64,000 nucleotides of DNA from Siphonodentalium dalli (Eukaryota > Mollusca > Scaphopoda > Gadilida > Siphonodentaliidae). A program made the position numbers and the translations under genes. Numbering within the stretch: position 1 is the first letter of the stretch; each line of letters opens with the position of its first letter. Under the pieces are notes generated by a model that worked only from the letters and a program-made list of their open reading frames with translations, was not told the origin of the DNA and did not search any database. Below, piece by piece: positions 45,088 to 57,050 of the stretch. The DNA is taken from NCBI GenBank assembly GCA_032622095.1, contig CP136067.1:91070707-91134706 (forward strand), written 5' to 3'.

Positions 45088-45391
45088 CATCTCTCACGCC
45101 CGACATCCACACCTCTTCCAGTCCCGTTGGGGGCCCGCCCAGTGTACACATTCCAGTGGATTGGCTGTATCTAAAGGAGCTATGGTCGCTAGTTTTGCTG
45201 TGTATTGCACAATGACTCCTCGAAGTTGCAGTAAAGTGAATGCGGCTTGTAGTTGATACAAAGTCGGTTGTGGACATGCGGAATGTAGTTATGGAGAAAC
45301 GTCGATGATCCGAGCTAACAGAGTTCAATGACAGCAGACACGCCGCAAAACATACACGAATTCTATTTGGGATTTTATTTGACCCGAACAT
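45088..45391 (-). CDS. Gene A exon 1: signal peptide and PAN-like module
   Basis: ATG at 45391; donor GAGAGATG|GTGAGT, so the exon ends in phase 1 after 304 bases. The first 27 residues form a signal peptide (RIRVCFAACLLSLNSVSS). The rest contains SRSHCAIHSKTSDHSSFRYS and STGMCTLGG, the core of a PAN/apple-like module; compared with gene C the second Cys of HCAQQC is Ser. Spliced to exons 2 and 3 the gene gives 702 bases, 233 residues, secreted. The role is unknown; PAN and CTLD modules commonly mediate protein or glycan recognition in invertebrate mucus, immunity or reproduction (inference). Confidence 0.75.
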
Positions 45392-46249
45392 TTCTAAGCA
45401 AGACGAAACGTAATGGGACGATGCTACGGGAATATCACAGTACGGTCGGCTAACACGTTCTAAAACAAATCTTACCCGGGATAGTGTCTAAATACGACCA
45501 ATACATTGTTTAAAATACATTAGCAGATGACTGGTGTTTTTATCTTTGTCCGCGTCTCGAAGACGGACTATTTTTACAAGAGTATATATCAATATACCAA
45601 TTCTATACCTAGCATTACTAAAAGTGTATATGTCATTCATGGGTAATCCTTTCCTCGGCACTTATATGTCTAGATGTAAGTATTCTATTTCGTATTTTAA
45701 GCAGATATAATGGACTCAATTGTGTAAACCGTTATTGAACGCGATGTTATTTACCAGAATGATCTATCCATTCTGGTGAAGAACAGCGCGTACATTAGCC
45801 ATGCGACATATCCAGCAAGGTGTTTTGTTTCAACATTCGATTAAGATGATAATAGATCACGGCACTTCTGCGTGGGCGCGGACCATGTCCGTGCGTGTGT
45901 GGGTTTACGTTAAAGCCCCGCACTTTTATGGTAACTAAAATCAACCCTATATATCACAGGGGCGAACCGGGTTGTTAGCTTCATTCGAGACAAACATACT
46001 CAGTGATGGCGGCATTCCGAAGGTTTATTCACAGGCGTTGGTGCCTGATTATCCCATAAGTATTGCGATGGAGACATGTGTGTCCGGTCTGCGTGTCATT
46101 TTATTGCAATTACAATTTTGCAATTCTGGCAAGCTAAGGATGACGAGCGGCGCTCATGCGTAGCCGCGGCCGTCGTCCGTACGTGTGTGGGTTATTGTGA
46201 GACCCCGCTCTGTTTTGGTCAATACACTCACCCATAAACACCAAATGGG
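45392..46249. promoter_or_regulatory. Upstream region of gene A, shared with gene B
   Basis: Blocks common to both genes (TACATTAGCAG, GTCTCGAAGACGGAC, TCATGGGTA, TTGTGTAAAC) lie within about 370 bases 5' of the start codon. The spared blocks may include promoter elements; no TATA box or initiator is assigned. Confidence 0.35.
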
Positions 46250-47289
46250 CGGTCCTGGCTATTTTGATCAAATCGAACAATTAAAAGTTTACTTTTGGTC
46301 AATTTATAACGAAAATGGAAGCCGGAATTGGAAAATTTGATGTGTTTTCACTAATAACTTCTGGATCAGTTTCTGCTGTATGGAACTGACTAATAGTTGT
46401 GGCTTTTTTTGTACTGGTCATATAATGAATCGTTGGAGCAATGAAATGTGCCATTCATGTGGTCCCAGACTCTTCCGATCCTCCAAAAATTCGATTTTAC
46501 AGAATGCGGTAAAAACTTCACCAAAAATAACCATTGGGATTGTAGTATTATTTCAACAAGAAATGGGCAGAACTATGCACTGTAAGTAATGCATACCATT
46601 CTAATGAATATTGGTACTAAATCTGACACAATGGCTGCAACAATGACGGCCAAGACAAGAACAATGGTAGATATCGCCCAGAGTGTCATGCAAACGGTTA
46701 AAAGTTGGGGTTGATTAATACAATTGGCTATTGTGTATTTTATACATTGAATACTAACATTTCTGATTGATTGTTAGTATTGTATATAGCCACTGACATT
46801 ACCAGAATTATTGAAATTTTCTATCACTAACTTGACATCAAAATCGGCAAACAATTACATTTCGGGTTTAGACGATTTTCTCAAATAAAATTGAATTATC
46901 TTTGGTATCAAATCTGGTCATTGTTTTGATCTGTCTTAAATGGGTGATGTGTTTTTAGGCAAAATTACACGAGATAGCTTGCAGAATGGCAACCGAATTT
47001 GGTAAAACAAAAACGCTAATGTTTCACATACATCCCGAACATTATTCTCAGTTATTCCGAAAAGGTAGCAAATTGTGACAAATACTTGGTTATTAAAAAT
47101 GTAACATAATTTACTCACAACTAACTGTTCTATTCTGGTTGTATCAGTACCTTATTCGGCATGACACATTCATGCTAAAAGATACAGTATGGTATGTTAC
47201 CGAAAACTTCTTTTGGGATTCTGGCCATGTTTTGAACGGAAATGGGCAGAACTTTGAAACTGAACTGCGATTGGCCATATTATGTGGCT

Positions 47290-48550
47290 ACTCTGTCCCA
47301 TCAGTGGCCATACAATCACTCCCTGTATATATATATTTTCTACACCCATGCCCATATAACCACTCAATATATATTTATATACACTGCAACCATAGTCACT
47401 CCAGGTATACATATAAACCTCACCAATGTCCATACAGCACATGTATATTCCCATACTCTGCACAAACGGCCATTCATACATGTCAGGCTTGAATGTATAT
47501 CTCACTCATGGCAATTCGGCCACTCGCTGTATACTCACACACCACTGTCGTGGTAATACAGTAACTCCTTGAATACATATTTACTCCACCATTTAGCCAT
47601 ATTGTTGCTCCCTGTTCACCTATTTGCCACACATATGGACATATAGCCACTCAGGACATGCATATAAACCCCACACATGCATATATATACAATCCAGTCA
47701 TGCATAAACACCCCATCAATGTCCATACAACATTGGCCATACGGTCAGTCTCGGTATACATATTGGCCACACCCATTGCAATATAGCCACTCAATATATA
47801 CATATACACCCCACTCATGGCCATATAGTTTATTCGGGTATACATCTTCAGCTCGCCAATTGTCATATAGCCCTTAAATATATACCAAGACCCTGAACAT
47901 ACGACCATCCATACAATCCAGACTTGCATATACATGTACACCTCACCAATGGCAATTCAGACACTCGCTGTATACTCACAAACGCATTTATGACTACCTG
48001 TATACCTATGTACTCACTCATTGTATACCTCTCGCCACACCCATGGCCATATAGCTACTCAATATATATATATTCGCCCCGCACATTACTATATTCACTG
48101 CATGCATGCATATACAGTTGCACCACATCAATAGATATAACAATATCCTGCACACAAGGTCATTTGCACACTCCAGACTTGCACAAACACATCACCCGTG
48201 ACAACCAGCGACTCGCTGTATACTGATACACACATACATGACAATACAGGCACAGTAGAGGTGCATATACATACAATATACACCCATGACCATAAGAGTA
48301 CTTCTTGTATACCCACAAGTCGGTCAATGACTATCCGACTATACATGTACTCCATGTATGCATATGCTCTTCAAAATGACCATACGTTCATTCCATGCAC
48401 ACTTGTATACGTTACCAATAAGCATACAACCACTCTCCATTTGTACATACACCCACCCATGATCAACATACAACATGACTGTGTATAGATATATACACAC
48501 ATCCATGACAATAGCCACCCAATGTAAACATGTAAATCCCACACAAAGAT
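47290..48550 (-). repeat. Degenerate minisatellite
   Basis: Diverged units of about 50-60 bp (CCATA-AGTCACTC, GTATACATAT, CACCTCACCAATG, GGCCATAT) in the reverse orientation relative to 5030-6520. Frames rich in His, Thr and Tyr come from the repeat. Confidence 0.65.
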
Positions 48551-48565
48551 ATCTAGTCTCTTCAT

Positions 48566-51170
48566 CTCGTCCTTCTTCGATGAGAATAAACTCTTATTTC
48601 AAAATCAGTCGGGTTTCGTTCCGAGAACACAGCACTACATTCCAATTGATTGTTTATCACCAGCTGTGTCAGACACTCGACAAAGGCGTATACACTTGTT
48701 CAGTATTTTGTGATATCTCTAAAGCCTTCGAGAGAGTCTGGTACAGAGTATTTATTGCCAAAACTACCGCATATGGGATAACAGGGTCGCTTTCTAAATG
48801 GCTGGAGGACTATCTCACTAACAGGAAGCAAAGGGTCCGAATCAATAACACTTATTCTAACTTTGAAACCATCACAGCGGGCGTTCTCCAAGGATCTATC
48901 ATTGGGCATTTCCTATTTTTAATATACATTAATGACCTACCAGAGAACCTGACATCAACGGTTAGAATGTATGCTGATAACACATGTCTCACAACTTCTC
49001 ACTTCAATCTTAACACCTTACAATCAGAACTAAACGAGGACCTCAAAAGGGTTAGTCGTTAGTCGTTAGCCGATAACTGGTTAGTTTCGTTCAATCCCAA
49101 GAAACCAAGGCAATATCCTTCTCATGCATGCCTCAAGATAACTCCGCAGATTTAATATTCCAGGACGAACCAATTTCCTTTGACGAATCGCATAAGCACC
49201 TTGGTCTTGAATTTCAATAAAATTTAAAATGGAACAAACAAATAGAATACACAGCACACATAGCTGCTTCTAGACTCTCACAATTATTGAGGAAATTAAA
49301 AATCGATCTCGATAGAAAGACACTCGAACAAATTTACAAAGCGTATATCCTTCCTATTTTGGATTATGCTGATGTCGTATGGGATTCAGTACCTGATTAT
49401 TTATTGGAAAAACTCGACCGAATACATAAAGACGCCGCTAGAATCGTAACCGGCCTAAATCGTTCAGTATCACTTAACAAGTTATGGCTTGAGGTAGGTT
49501 GGCGTACACTACACAGGCGTAGGCAACGTCGTCATTTTCAAGCAACTTACAGAATTGTCAATGAAGTCGCCACATTGTATCTGACATATCTCCTACCAGC
49601 ACGCTTCAGAGAACGATCGGATTATAATCTTAGATTTCCAAATAAATTTTATTCCTATTTCGCTAATACTGAGCATTTCTCCCATTTGTTGTTCTGGAAT
49701 GGAACAAATTACCTGTGTATATAATCAATGCAACCTCCATTTCAACCCCCTCTTATTTTTATACAGGAAAAAGGAAAACTAATACAATACACTGTAAAAT
49801 TCGAAATCATTGTAGTGATCTCCGTTCGGATATGTTTGATAATCACATATCCGATTCGCCTATATGCCCCTGTACACTCTTATGACTAATGTGTAGGTTT
49901 TCTACACAAAATGTGTAGCCCTGCTACACAATCATTATTCAATTTTGATCTTAAACATATCTGTGTAGTATATGTGTAGTTTCATATTCGTACACAAATT
50001 GTGTAACAATTTTTACACATAAATGGGTAATTTTTTACACATTTATACACAACTGTGTGTATAAAATCAACACATATCCCTTACACATTTTGTGTAGGTT
50101 CTTACACACACAGTTTGTAGACAAGAAATGCAAGTTCAGTAGTCCGACCTGTGAGTATAGTATTAAATATATATGCAGATGTATATGTTAAAACTTGCAT
50201 GGCGCATAGTGGTGTGTAGTATTTTGTTCTGCACTGTGAGTTTTTGCTTTGAATGAACAAACCAGGGTCGAGGCGTGATTGCATAATATTAGTATTATTA
50301 CAACAATCATAACAAGAGTCTAAGGTCAGTAATCGCCATGACAGTTTTAACAAATAAATCCTCCTATACTATTAATACTAAACCCACAAATTGGAATTCT
50401 GAACTTACGTCCTTGTCTACGATCGCTGTAGATTGTATTCCAAAAAATATACTCAAACAATATGGCCGTCACGTAGCAGACTATGAAACTGAAGGCACCG
50501 CAGTGCGCATGTCTACGTTCTTACACAATTATGTGTAACAAAATATACACATTATGTGTAGAACGGCACTTGTCAATGTATTTGTATGTAAAACTACACA
50601 TTGCTATGTGTATTAACCGGGTTTACACATTTGATGTGTAATCGTTTCTACGCATTAGTTATAAGAGTGTAACTTAGACATTGAAGACGCCAATCACTAT
50701 TTTCATGTTATGCCTTTATTTGTTGATCAGAGAATTGACTTTTTACCGAAATTTAAGCATTAATGGCTTTCAATCATTAGAAGCAAATAAGTTCTTATAT
50801 GGGGTTAAAGGTATATCAAACCACAAGAACACTACTCTTTTTCGCATAACTCAATCTTTTATAGCTAAAACAAAGCGTTTTGAACAAACCCATGTATGAT
50901 AACATGGTAAATCTCGCCATTCATCTTTCAAACTCACTGAGTTCTAGGTTTTTCTTCACAGCCGAGATTGGAATACAGATGGAAACCCGACATCCGAAGC
51001 ACACACACTCTGCACTCTTCTTTATAAACACTTTGTGCTATATCTGCTATGTATTTTTATGTATGTTCCATGATTGTACTAGGAGAGGGGCAAGTTTGTA
51101 AGTTTTGTAACTTGTGCCCCGATCCCTATGTGTATTTTGCTAGATACATTAAAATATGTTTAAAATAAAG
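48566..51170 (+). mobile_element. 5'-truncated LINE of the same family, interrupted
   Basis: It has a 12-base target duplication TAGTCTCTTCAT (48554-48565 and 51171-51182). The coding remnant (48580-49730) runs from the reverse transcriptase (FCDISKAFERVW, YINDLPE) to the thumb (DLDRKTLEQIYKAYILP). YADD has become YADN, and several stops and frameshifts are present. It continues at 49795 with RNHCSDLRSDMFDNHISDSP and CPC, where a 795-bp MITE is inserted, then resumes after 50671 with DIEDANHYF and KGISNHKNTTLFRITQSF. The 3' UTR shares GGAGAGGGGC and AACTTGTGCC with the element at 32-37 kb. Confidence 0.8.
49875..50669. mobile_element. TA-flanked MITE with TGTGTA arrays
   Basis: TA flanks both ends (49873-49874 and 50670-50671). 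The inverted ends are CACTCTTATRACTAATGYGT. Removing the insert and one TA rejoins the LINE knuckle domain without changing length (CPC-NLDIEDA against CSC-GNQYEDA in the other LINE). The outer 200 bp on each side are crowded with TGTGTAG/CTACACA words, many paired as small palindromes. The 795 bp encode no transposase; a 66-codon frame at 50338-50538 is unrecognised. A TA target suggests a Tc1/mariner-type mobiliser. Confidence 0.8.
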
Positions 51171-51700
51171 TAGTCTCTTCATATATACATAACCAACACA
51201 CAGATGATCATGTAGCTACTCTCGTTATACCCACACACCACTTCGATTATCATACAGCCACTCCATTTATACCTATTCACTTCATACATGACCATACGTC
51301 AAATCCTTGTATACACATGCATCTCATGGACACCCCACCCGTAACCATATATCCACTCATTGTATAACTATTGACATTGTTCATGATCATACAATAACTC
51401 CCTCTAAACATATTCACCTCACATATGACCAGACATGCAGTCACGCACTGCCCATTACCGTTCAGAAATATGACCAGTATCCCAAAAGATGCTTTGGCAG
51501 AATAGAACACCTAGCTGTCCGTTGAATATGTAACTTGGTTAATAACCAAATGAGCTATGCTACCTTTTTCAGAACAGCAGAGATTAATGTTCGGGATATA
51601 TGTGACAAATCAACTTTAAAAAAAAAAAAATTTGGTTGCCATTTTGGAAGCCATCTTGAGTAATTTTGCGACCATCTTGGCATCCTTCCCTTATAGGAAA

Positions 51701-53889
51701 TGTCAACATACACACTATTAGACAGGTTTGAAATATCACATGACTTATTTGATGTCAGATGGTTATATTAACCAACATTACTTTCGGACATGTGTGTTGT
51801 TAATTTTATGGGTGGAAAACTTATTTCTAGAAATGTCCATTTGTTAGAGTAATTTGTGTGTATTAAGTAATCCCAATTTGATATGGTTTCCGTTATGGAA
51901 ACATGGCTATGATGTCACTCCTTTGTTCATCGATTCCAGTTTATAGGATAATGGATGGTTATTTTCGAGATCGATCGTACATTATTTTACAAACAACGAT
52001 TCACAACGGACGCTCAATGTCCAACATAATGGACGGTTATTTTACAGTGGACGATCTCATTTTATATGACTTGCATGTATGATACCATAAAGTATGCACG
52101 TGGCTATCTGTAGACAATGGTTTTCATTGATTGCTAGAATATGACATAATTAGGGATATACCATTATATATACATGTAGAGGACCTTCAGTCGGGTCGAG
52201 TGAGGGTGTGTGTGTAACTTCAAATTCCAGGCATGTCGTTTCACGATTAGTCATTGGATTTTCAACTGTTAACAAATTTCTCGAATCTAATTCCGTTCCC
52301 GGATGGCATGTTGTAGTACCCCTCACGACAAAACTTAAGCTATGATATAGTAATTTGCATGTAAATGTAGTCTTCGATCTTCAGTATTACCCGCGATCTC
52401 AAACTACAAGATCGCCAAATATCCGATTATGCATACCCCAATTTCCAAATCGCACCAATTTGCCATTCAATGTATAATTATCCGCAAAAATCCGAAATAT
52501 GCCGCATAAATCATTTAATACAAATGCCGAGATGTTAGGGTAAACTCCCGATGATATTCGTAAATATATCGCAGAAGGATCTCGTTGTCGGTACGTTGGG
52601 GTACTGCCTGTCCATTAAGTTCACAATGGGTTACGATGTCACGCCATCCGTGCAACAAATGCGCGATTGGATTAGGCCCAACACATGGTACAACTCAGGG
52701 GTCTTTACCCAATTTCAGGTTAATCCATTCTGATAAGAAGTGACGCACCAATCAAACGGACCAGATAATAGCTTCAAACTGTACATTATTTTAGCGAATG
52801 GAACAATCTCGGCCTACGGCCTCGGTTGATCCATTCCCTGAAATAATGTACAGTTTTCAGCCATTATACTATACTTATAGCAGCATAAGGTCAAACACTA
52901 TTTAGTATGACTACATTCGCGGACGAGTAACCACGATTTAGTTATAAATACCAATTGAGTTGAAAGCATCTCTTCGAATACCCACGTACCATTCTGCTAC
53001 AAATTGGTCACGTGATTGTATATATTTTGATGCTATAGCAACCAACCAGTGCCGTAGATGCCTAAAAGTTGTCGGATAACACTTCTGTCACGAGCGTGGC
53101 ATTTTGAGAAGGAAATACCTCTGATCTACTCACATTTTCGGTAATGTATACATGTTTCTGTGAAACAATAGGCTGCAATGGGGTTCGTTGCTATGGGAAA
53201 CCCAAAAACCCCTTAAAATGGTCCGATCTAGTTTTCAAAAGACCCAACCAGGAACGTCCGGCCCAAAAAGTTATGGTGACCGATCGCGAGTGGGCATACA
53301 TGTAGATATCGATGATGAAGTCGCCATACATGTAATTTATTTTATAACCAAATTGACAACAGGCAACGTCATTCCTAAATATATGCCGCCTGCTGCATCC
53401 TGAACAAATGCAAGTAGTTTCAATTGGTACCTAGATAAACAATTGAAGGAAACCAAGACACCCACAGTGGGTAATGTGCACAAATTATAGAAGTATGTAA
53501 AACATCACAATCAAGAAGAACATGGAGAATAGACGCAATGTGTTCCAATATTAATAATTGATAGCTCTCCAATAAAAACAATTCGTGTTGAAACAAATGT
53601 TATGTAAACAAAACTGTTTCAGCGTTTTGTCAAAAACTCGCCACCAAATCACATAGTAAATTCAAATAGTTTAGTTTAAGTGTGATTTCTCAAAATATTT
53701 GTCAATGCGTTGAACTTTCCCAGTGTTTGGCGTCAAGTTTTGATTTGACTTTGATGTTTTATTGGCTTAAAGGTACTCACTCCGAATTAATTTTTTGCAT
53801 GGGTGGTTTGGGGGGGGGGGGGGGCTAACACCGGGATTGTGGGAAGGACCGATTGATCCTCCCCTTAACCCCTTAACTCCGAATTAACG
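51701..53889. other. Unassigned intergenic DNA
   Basis: No gene recognised. It includes the hairpin at 52766-52866 and a G tract at 53808-53825. Short frames show no motifs. Confidence 0.35.
52766..52866. repeat. Imperfect hairpin, about 100 bp
   Basis: AACTGTACATTATTTTAG and GAATGGA are mirrored by TCCATTC and CTGAAATAATGTACAGTT; the loop has CTCGGCCTACGGCCTCGG, itself partly palindromic. The layout resembles the 43.3 kb hairpin, though the sequences differ. Confidence 0.75.
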
Positions 53890-54240
53890 CTAATAAATTA
53901 CTATTTATTTGGCTTCGGGGAAACAAATAATTGATTCGAGTCGAGTCGAGCTCAGCGTCATCAGATATGAAGTTTGTTATTTCTCGAGATGTGCAATTAA
54001 ATGTGGCCCAGAAACACGTGGTCAAAAGGATGGTCTCGGACAAAATATTTGCAGAAGAAGATGGATAACGCTAAAATCAAGTGGTAGTGCGGCCAAATTT
54101 CATGATAAATAAGTGATAATGCGGCTATATTTTGTTTAACAAAATGTTGACAAATAACAAGTTTTGGGAAATTTGATACCATTGTTGACAGTGGTTAGAA
54201 TTATTCTGTTGCAATAAATCGATTCTGATAACAAACGAGT
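53890..54240 (+). repeat. Dispersed repeat, second copy
   Basis: Diverged copy of the repeat at 2570-2830 (GCTTCGGGG, GATTCGAGTCGAG, ATCAGATAT, AGTGGTTAG, ATCGATTCTGATAAC). Confidence 0.5.
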
Positions 54241-55775
54241 ATTTTGAAGAAATGTTGTTGTTGTATTTTGATGATATGGGATTGAGTACCTTCAATGATA
54301 GTTATTAATAATGGCCATATGAACACAGTTGATATGATTTACACGCGCTTGTTAAAGCCAGTCCATTTAAAGAGATGGTTCTTTAATATCGGAGTTATCT
54401 TCCAACGAAATGGAACATCATTTTGCCATTTATCCTATGGGTGCAATTATCGTATGAATTATATGCAGCGAAGTTTCGATTTGTTGGCGGGTCGATCACA
54501 AAGCTTTCTTCTTTGGCATGTTTGTCACAGACTTAACGAACACACCGATTGCAAAAGCTTCCGCAGCGATCGAATATGATTAATAATAAACAGCGTCTAT
54601 TCAGAAACACCGGTTCACTGACAAAACAAATTGCAGCTATGACATCCGATTAAAACAAAACAAAACGCAATGATGTAAACCTGAAGCTGTCTGCATTGAC
54701 CAACCATATTTCAACATAAAATAACAAAACCGCAAAACAATCATTTAGAACGAAGACAAGTGCATGTGGGTCGGAGATTGGTCGTTTGATGTCTTTGAAG
54801 AATATAAATATATCTTGTATTTGCCATCAACATTGCTTCAACTGCACATGACGCCAGTCAGGGTCACGTGCATCATGACGTGTTTCTTAGCGATTGGTCG
54901 TTTGTAAATATATTTTATGTTAAGCGTCGCTAATTGAGCACTTTGAGATGTGACCGATTGTGGCACCCATGCAATGATATACATGGACGATGTGTGTTAT
55001 TTAAATTATCCAACTTCGTGACGAAATAAGTATACTCGTTGTGACACCGTTTGGTCGGGGAAAGTTGCAACTCGGGTCTGCTACTATGCGAGTATATTGC
55101 GACTTACAAGCGCATTTATTTAGCAATAACCAACAATGGTCCAGATGTGTTTTTTGTTAACTCTGTATTGTACACACGTAACGAGTTTAGTAATCCGAAT
55201 ACCGCCTAGTACCGGGTACCGGCAGTACTCATTAATCAGTACCGGTACCGTTAAAATTGTCCAAGTACCGACGGTGCTGGGATCGTTATTGGTACCGTTG
55301 ATAAGCCTGGAACAGGCATAGGTATAATGCATACAATGTGCAGACCATTGGTCTAACATATGGATTGTTTGGTATATTCCCACACCTAACAAACGTGCCA
55401 GCTACACGAATCGGGTTATCTTTCATGTTAGTTATGTCTCAAACCCATATACTCTCACTTACTTTCAATGGGGTTGAGTCGCCCCTTGTAATAATCGTTT
55501 ACGGTTAACATTGAACTCGACTAAATACACATTGTTTCTAATCCTTAGTTGACAGCAATGCAAAATATTATAAGTTTAGCTACATAAATATATCATAATA
55601 TTTTCCGCAATCAGTGTCTAGTACGTTAATTGTTGCATCATTTACAAATATAAACACAAGTACATGCCACGTGGTGAAATCAATAACAATACCACATTGG
55701 ATTATTACTGTGTTCGCATGAAAACGTTCATGACATGCTGTCGATGCAACATATCTTCATATCAACATATTTTCT
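54241..55775. other. Unassigned intergenic DNA
   Basis: No exon or transposon recognised. A GGTACC/ACCGG-rich cluster (55197-55300) with several near-palindromic TACCGGTACC words is the only structured stretch. Confidence 0.35.
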
Positions 55776-56358
55776 GTGAGAATGCATAGTCTTTCTACGG
55801 ACAACTTTGGGTCCGCGGTATAACATTGTGTCAACATTCCGATTGTAGCTCTTGATCACGCAGAAGATAGCTCACTGACTATCTCTACATTGTGCACTGA
55901 CCCCGTATGTCACTCCCACTGGGTACATAGTGTAGGGAGTGGCAATGTCACTGCGTTGTTCCGTTTCAATGACAAGATCCTTTAGTATTGTGTACGCGTT
56001 GAAAAAGCTCACATTCAGTCGATGCAACATCGGATTGGTCAAAAATGTATCGTGGGATCGCTTTGTTTAATAAGTTGGCGGGGGTGGGGGGAGGGGGGTC
56101 AAAATGTGTAAATTCCAGCCTTGTGTATAAACAGACACATGTGGAATGTGCAATAAGTTTTAGAATTTGCTTTTCTGTGAGAATGCATAGCATAGTCTTT
56201 CTATGGACAAATTTATGTCCGCGGTATAACATTGTGTGAACATTCCGATTGTAGCTCTTGATCACACGGAAGATACCTGACCATCACTACATTGTGCACT
56301 GACCCCACATGCCACCCCCACTGGGTACATAGTGTAGGGGATGTCAATATCATTACCT
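55776..56358 (+). repeat. Direct duplication of about 175 bp
   Basis: The segment at 55776-55950 recurs at 56176-56358: GTGAGAATGCATAG, AGTCTTTCTA-GGACAA, GTCCGCGGTATAACATTGTG, AACATTCCGATTGTAGCTCT, CCCACTGGGTACATAGTGTA. The period is about 400 bp, with unrelated sequence between the copies. Each copy ends in a small hairpin (CTCCCACTGGG...GTGTAGGGAG). Confidence 0.85.
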
Positions 56359-56590
56359 TTCATGTGTGTGTTACATATCCGCGCGAGGACCAGGACCAGT
56401 TTCGCAATCGTTGGACGCATAATGCACCATGAACGTTACCCTATTTGCCAACGGCGGCCAACATTGGATGTGAGCATAATGATTTTATTATTGCAAATAT
56501 AACCTTCATCACAAAGGAATGTGATGTGTATCAAATATTAGTTTTGTATGGCACATTGATTTGACCAGCGCACCACTTTGATAAATATAT

Positions 56591-57050
56591 GTGACCCGCC
56601 ATATCAAATCCAGTCGTAAGTCGGGATTTGTTTTACCCTGTGCCAATGCATTCTCTTATATATGCGAGTCGACCATAGGTCGCCTCGCATATATAAGAGA
56701 ATGCATTGGCCTAACAATTTTTTATAATTTTTTTTAAATAAATGTTTCTTACAATTTTTAGGACATAAAATAAAAAAACATCCATTACCCTGCAGGGAGC
56801 CCCACACATATATAGAAGCATATAGAAGAGTGTCGTCTGCTCATGTTTGTCTGGGGCTCTGTATGGGTGAAATTATAAAATTAAAGAATACAAGAAAAAA
56901 TTATTAAAATTGTAAAAAATTGTTAGGCCAATGCATTCTCTTATATATGCGAGACGACCTATGGTCGACTCGCATATATAAGAGAATGCATTGGCACAGG
57001 GTAAAAAAGATCCCGACTTATATACGACTGGATTTGATATGGCGGGTCAC
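56591..57050. mobile_element. MITE with GTGACCCGCC ends carrying twin hairpins
   Basis: Long inverted ends GTGACCCGCCATATCAAATC ... continue as CAGTCGTA, GTCGGGAT and TTTTACCCTG on both sides, about 55 bases in all with a few differences. The flanks ATAAATATAT and ATATTTA are themselves complementary, so the true outer ends may lie a few bases further out. Inside, 56636-57001 is the twin-hairpin unit. No coding capacity. The superfamily is not assigned. Confidence 0.65.
56636..57001. repeat. Twin 69-bp hairpin unit, copy 2
   Basis: Hairpins at 56642-56710 and 56927-56995 have the same 69-base sequence as at 10 kb, with one visible change (GCGAGACGACC). The ends CCCTGTGCC and GGCACAGGG are also the same. 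The spacer is about 216 bases and only loosely related (AT-rich, a CTAACAATTTTT / AAAAATTGTTAG inverted pair next to the hairpins). Confidence 0.85.

Larger units (their letters stand above)
46250..51700. mobile_element. Second foldback/minisatellite element, invaded
   Basis: The left arm (46250-48553) matches the left arm of the 3.4-8.1 kb element: GGTAGATA, ATACAATTGGCTATT, TTGAATACTAACAT, CTGACATTACC, GGAAATGGGCAGAACTTTG. The right part (51183-51700) is the inverted counterpart, with minisatellite units followed by CAAAAGATGCTTTGGCAGAATAG-type and TGTTCGGGATATATGTGA blocks that mirror 46990-47240. A LINE (48566-51170) sits between. The outermost ends are not defined. Confidence 0.5.

Noticed and set aside
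55197-55300. GGTACC-rich cluster considered as a transposon terminus
   Set aside because: No partner inverted repeat or target duplication was found.
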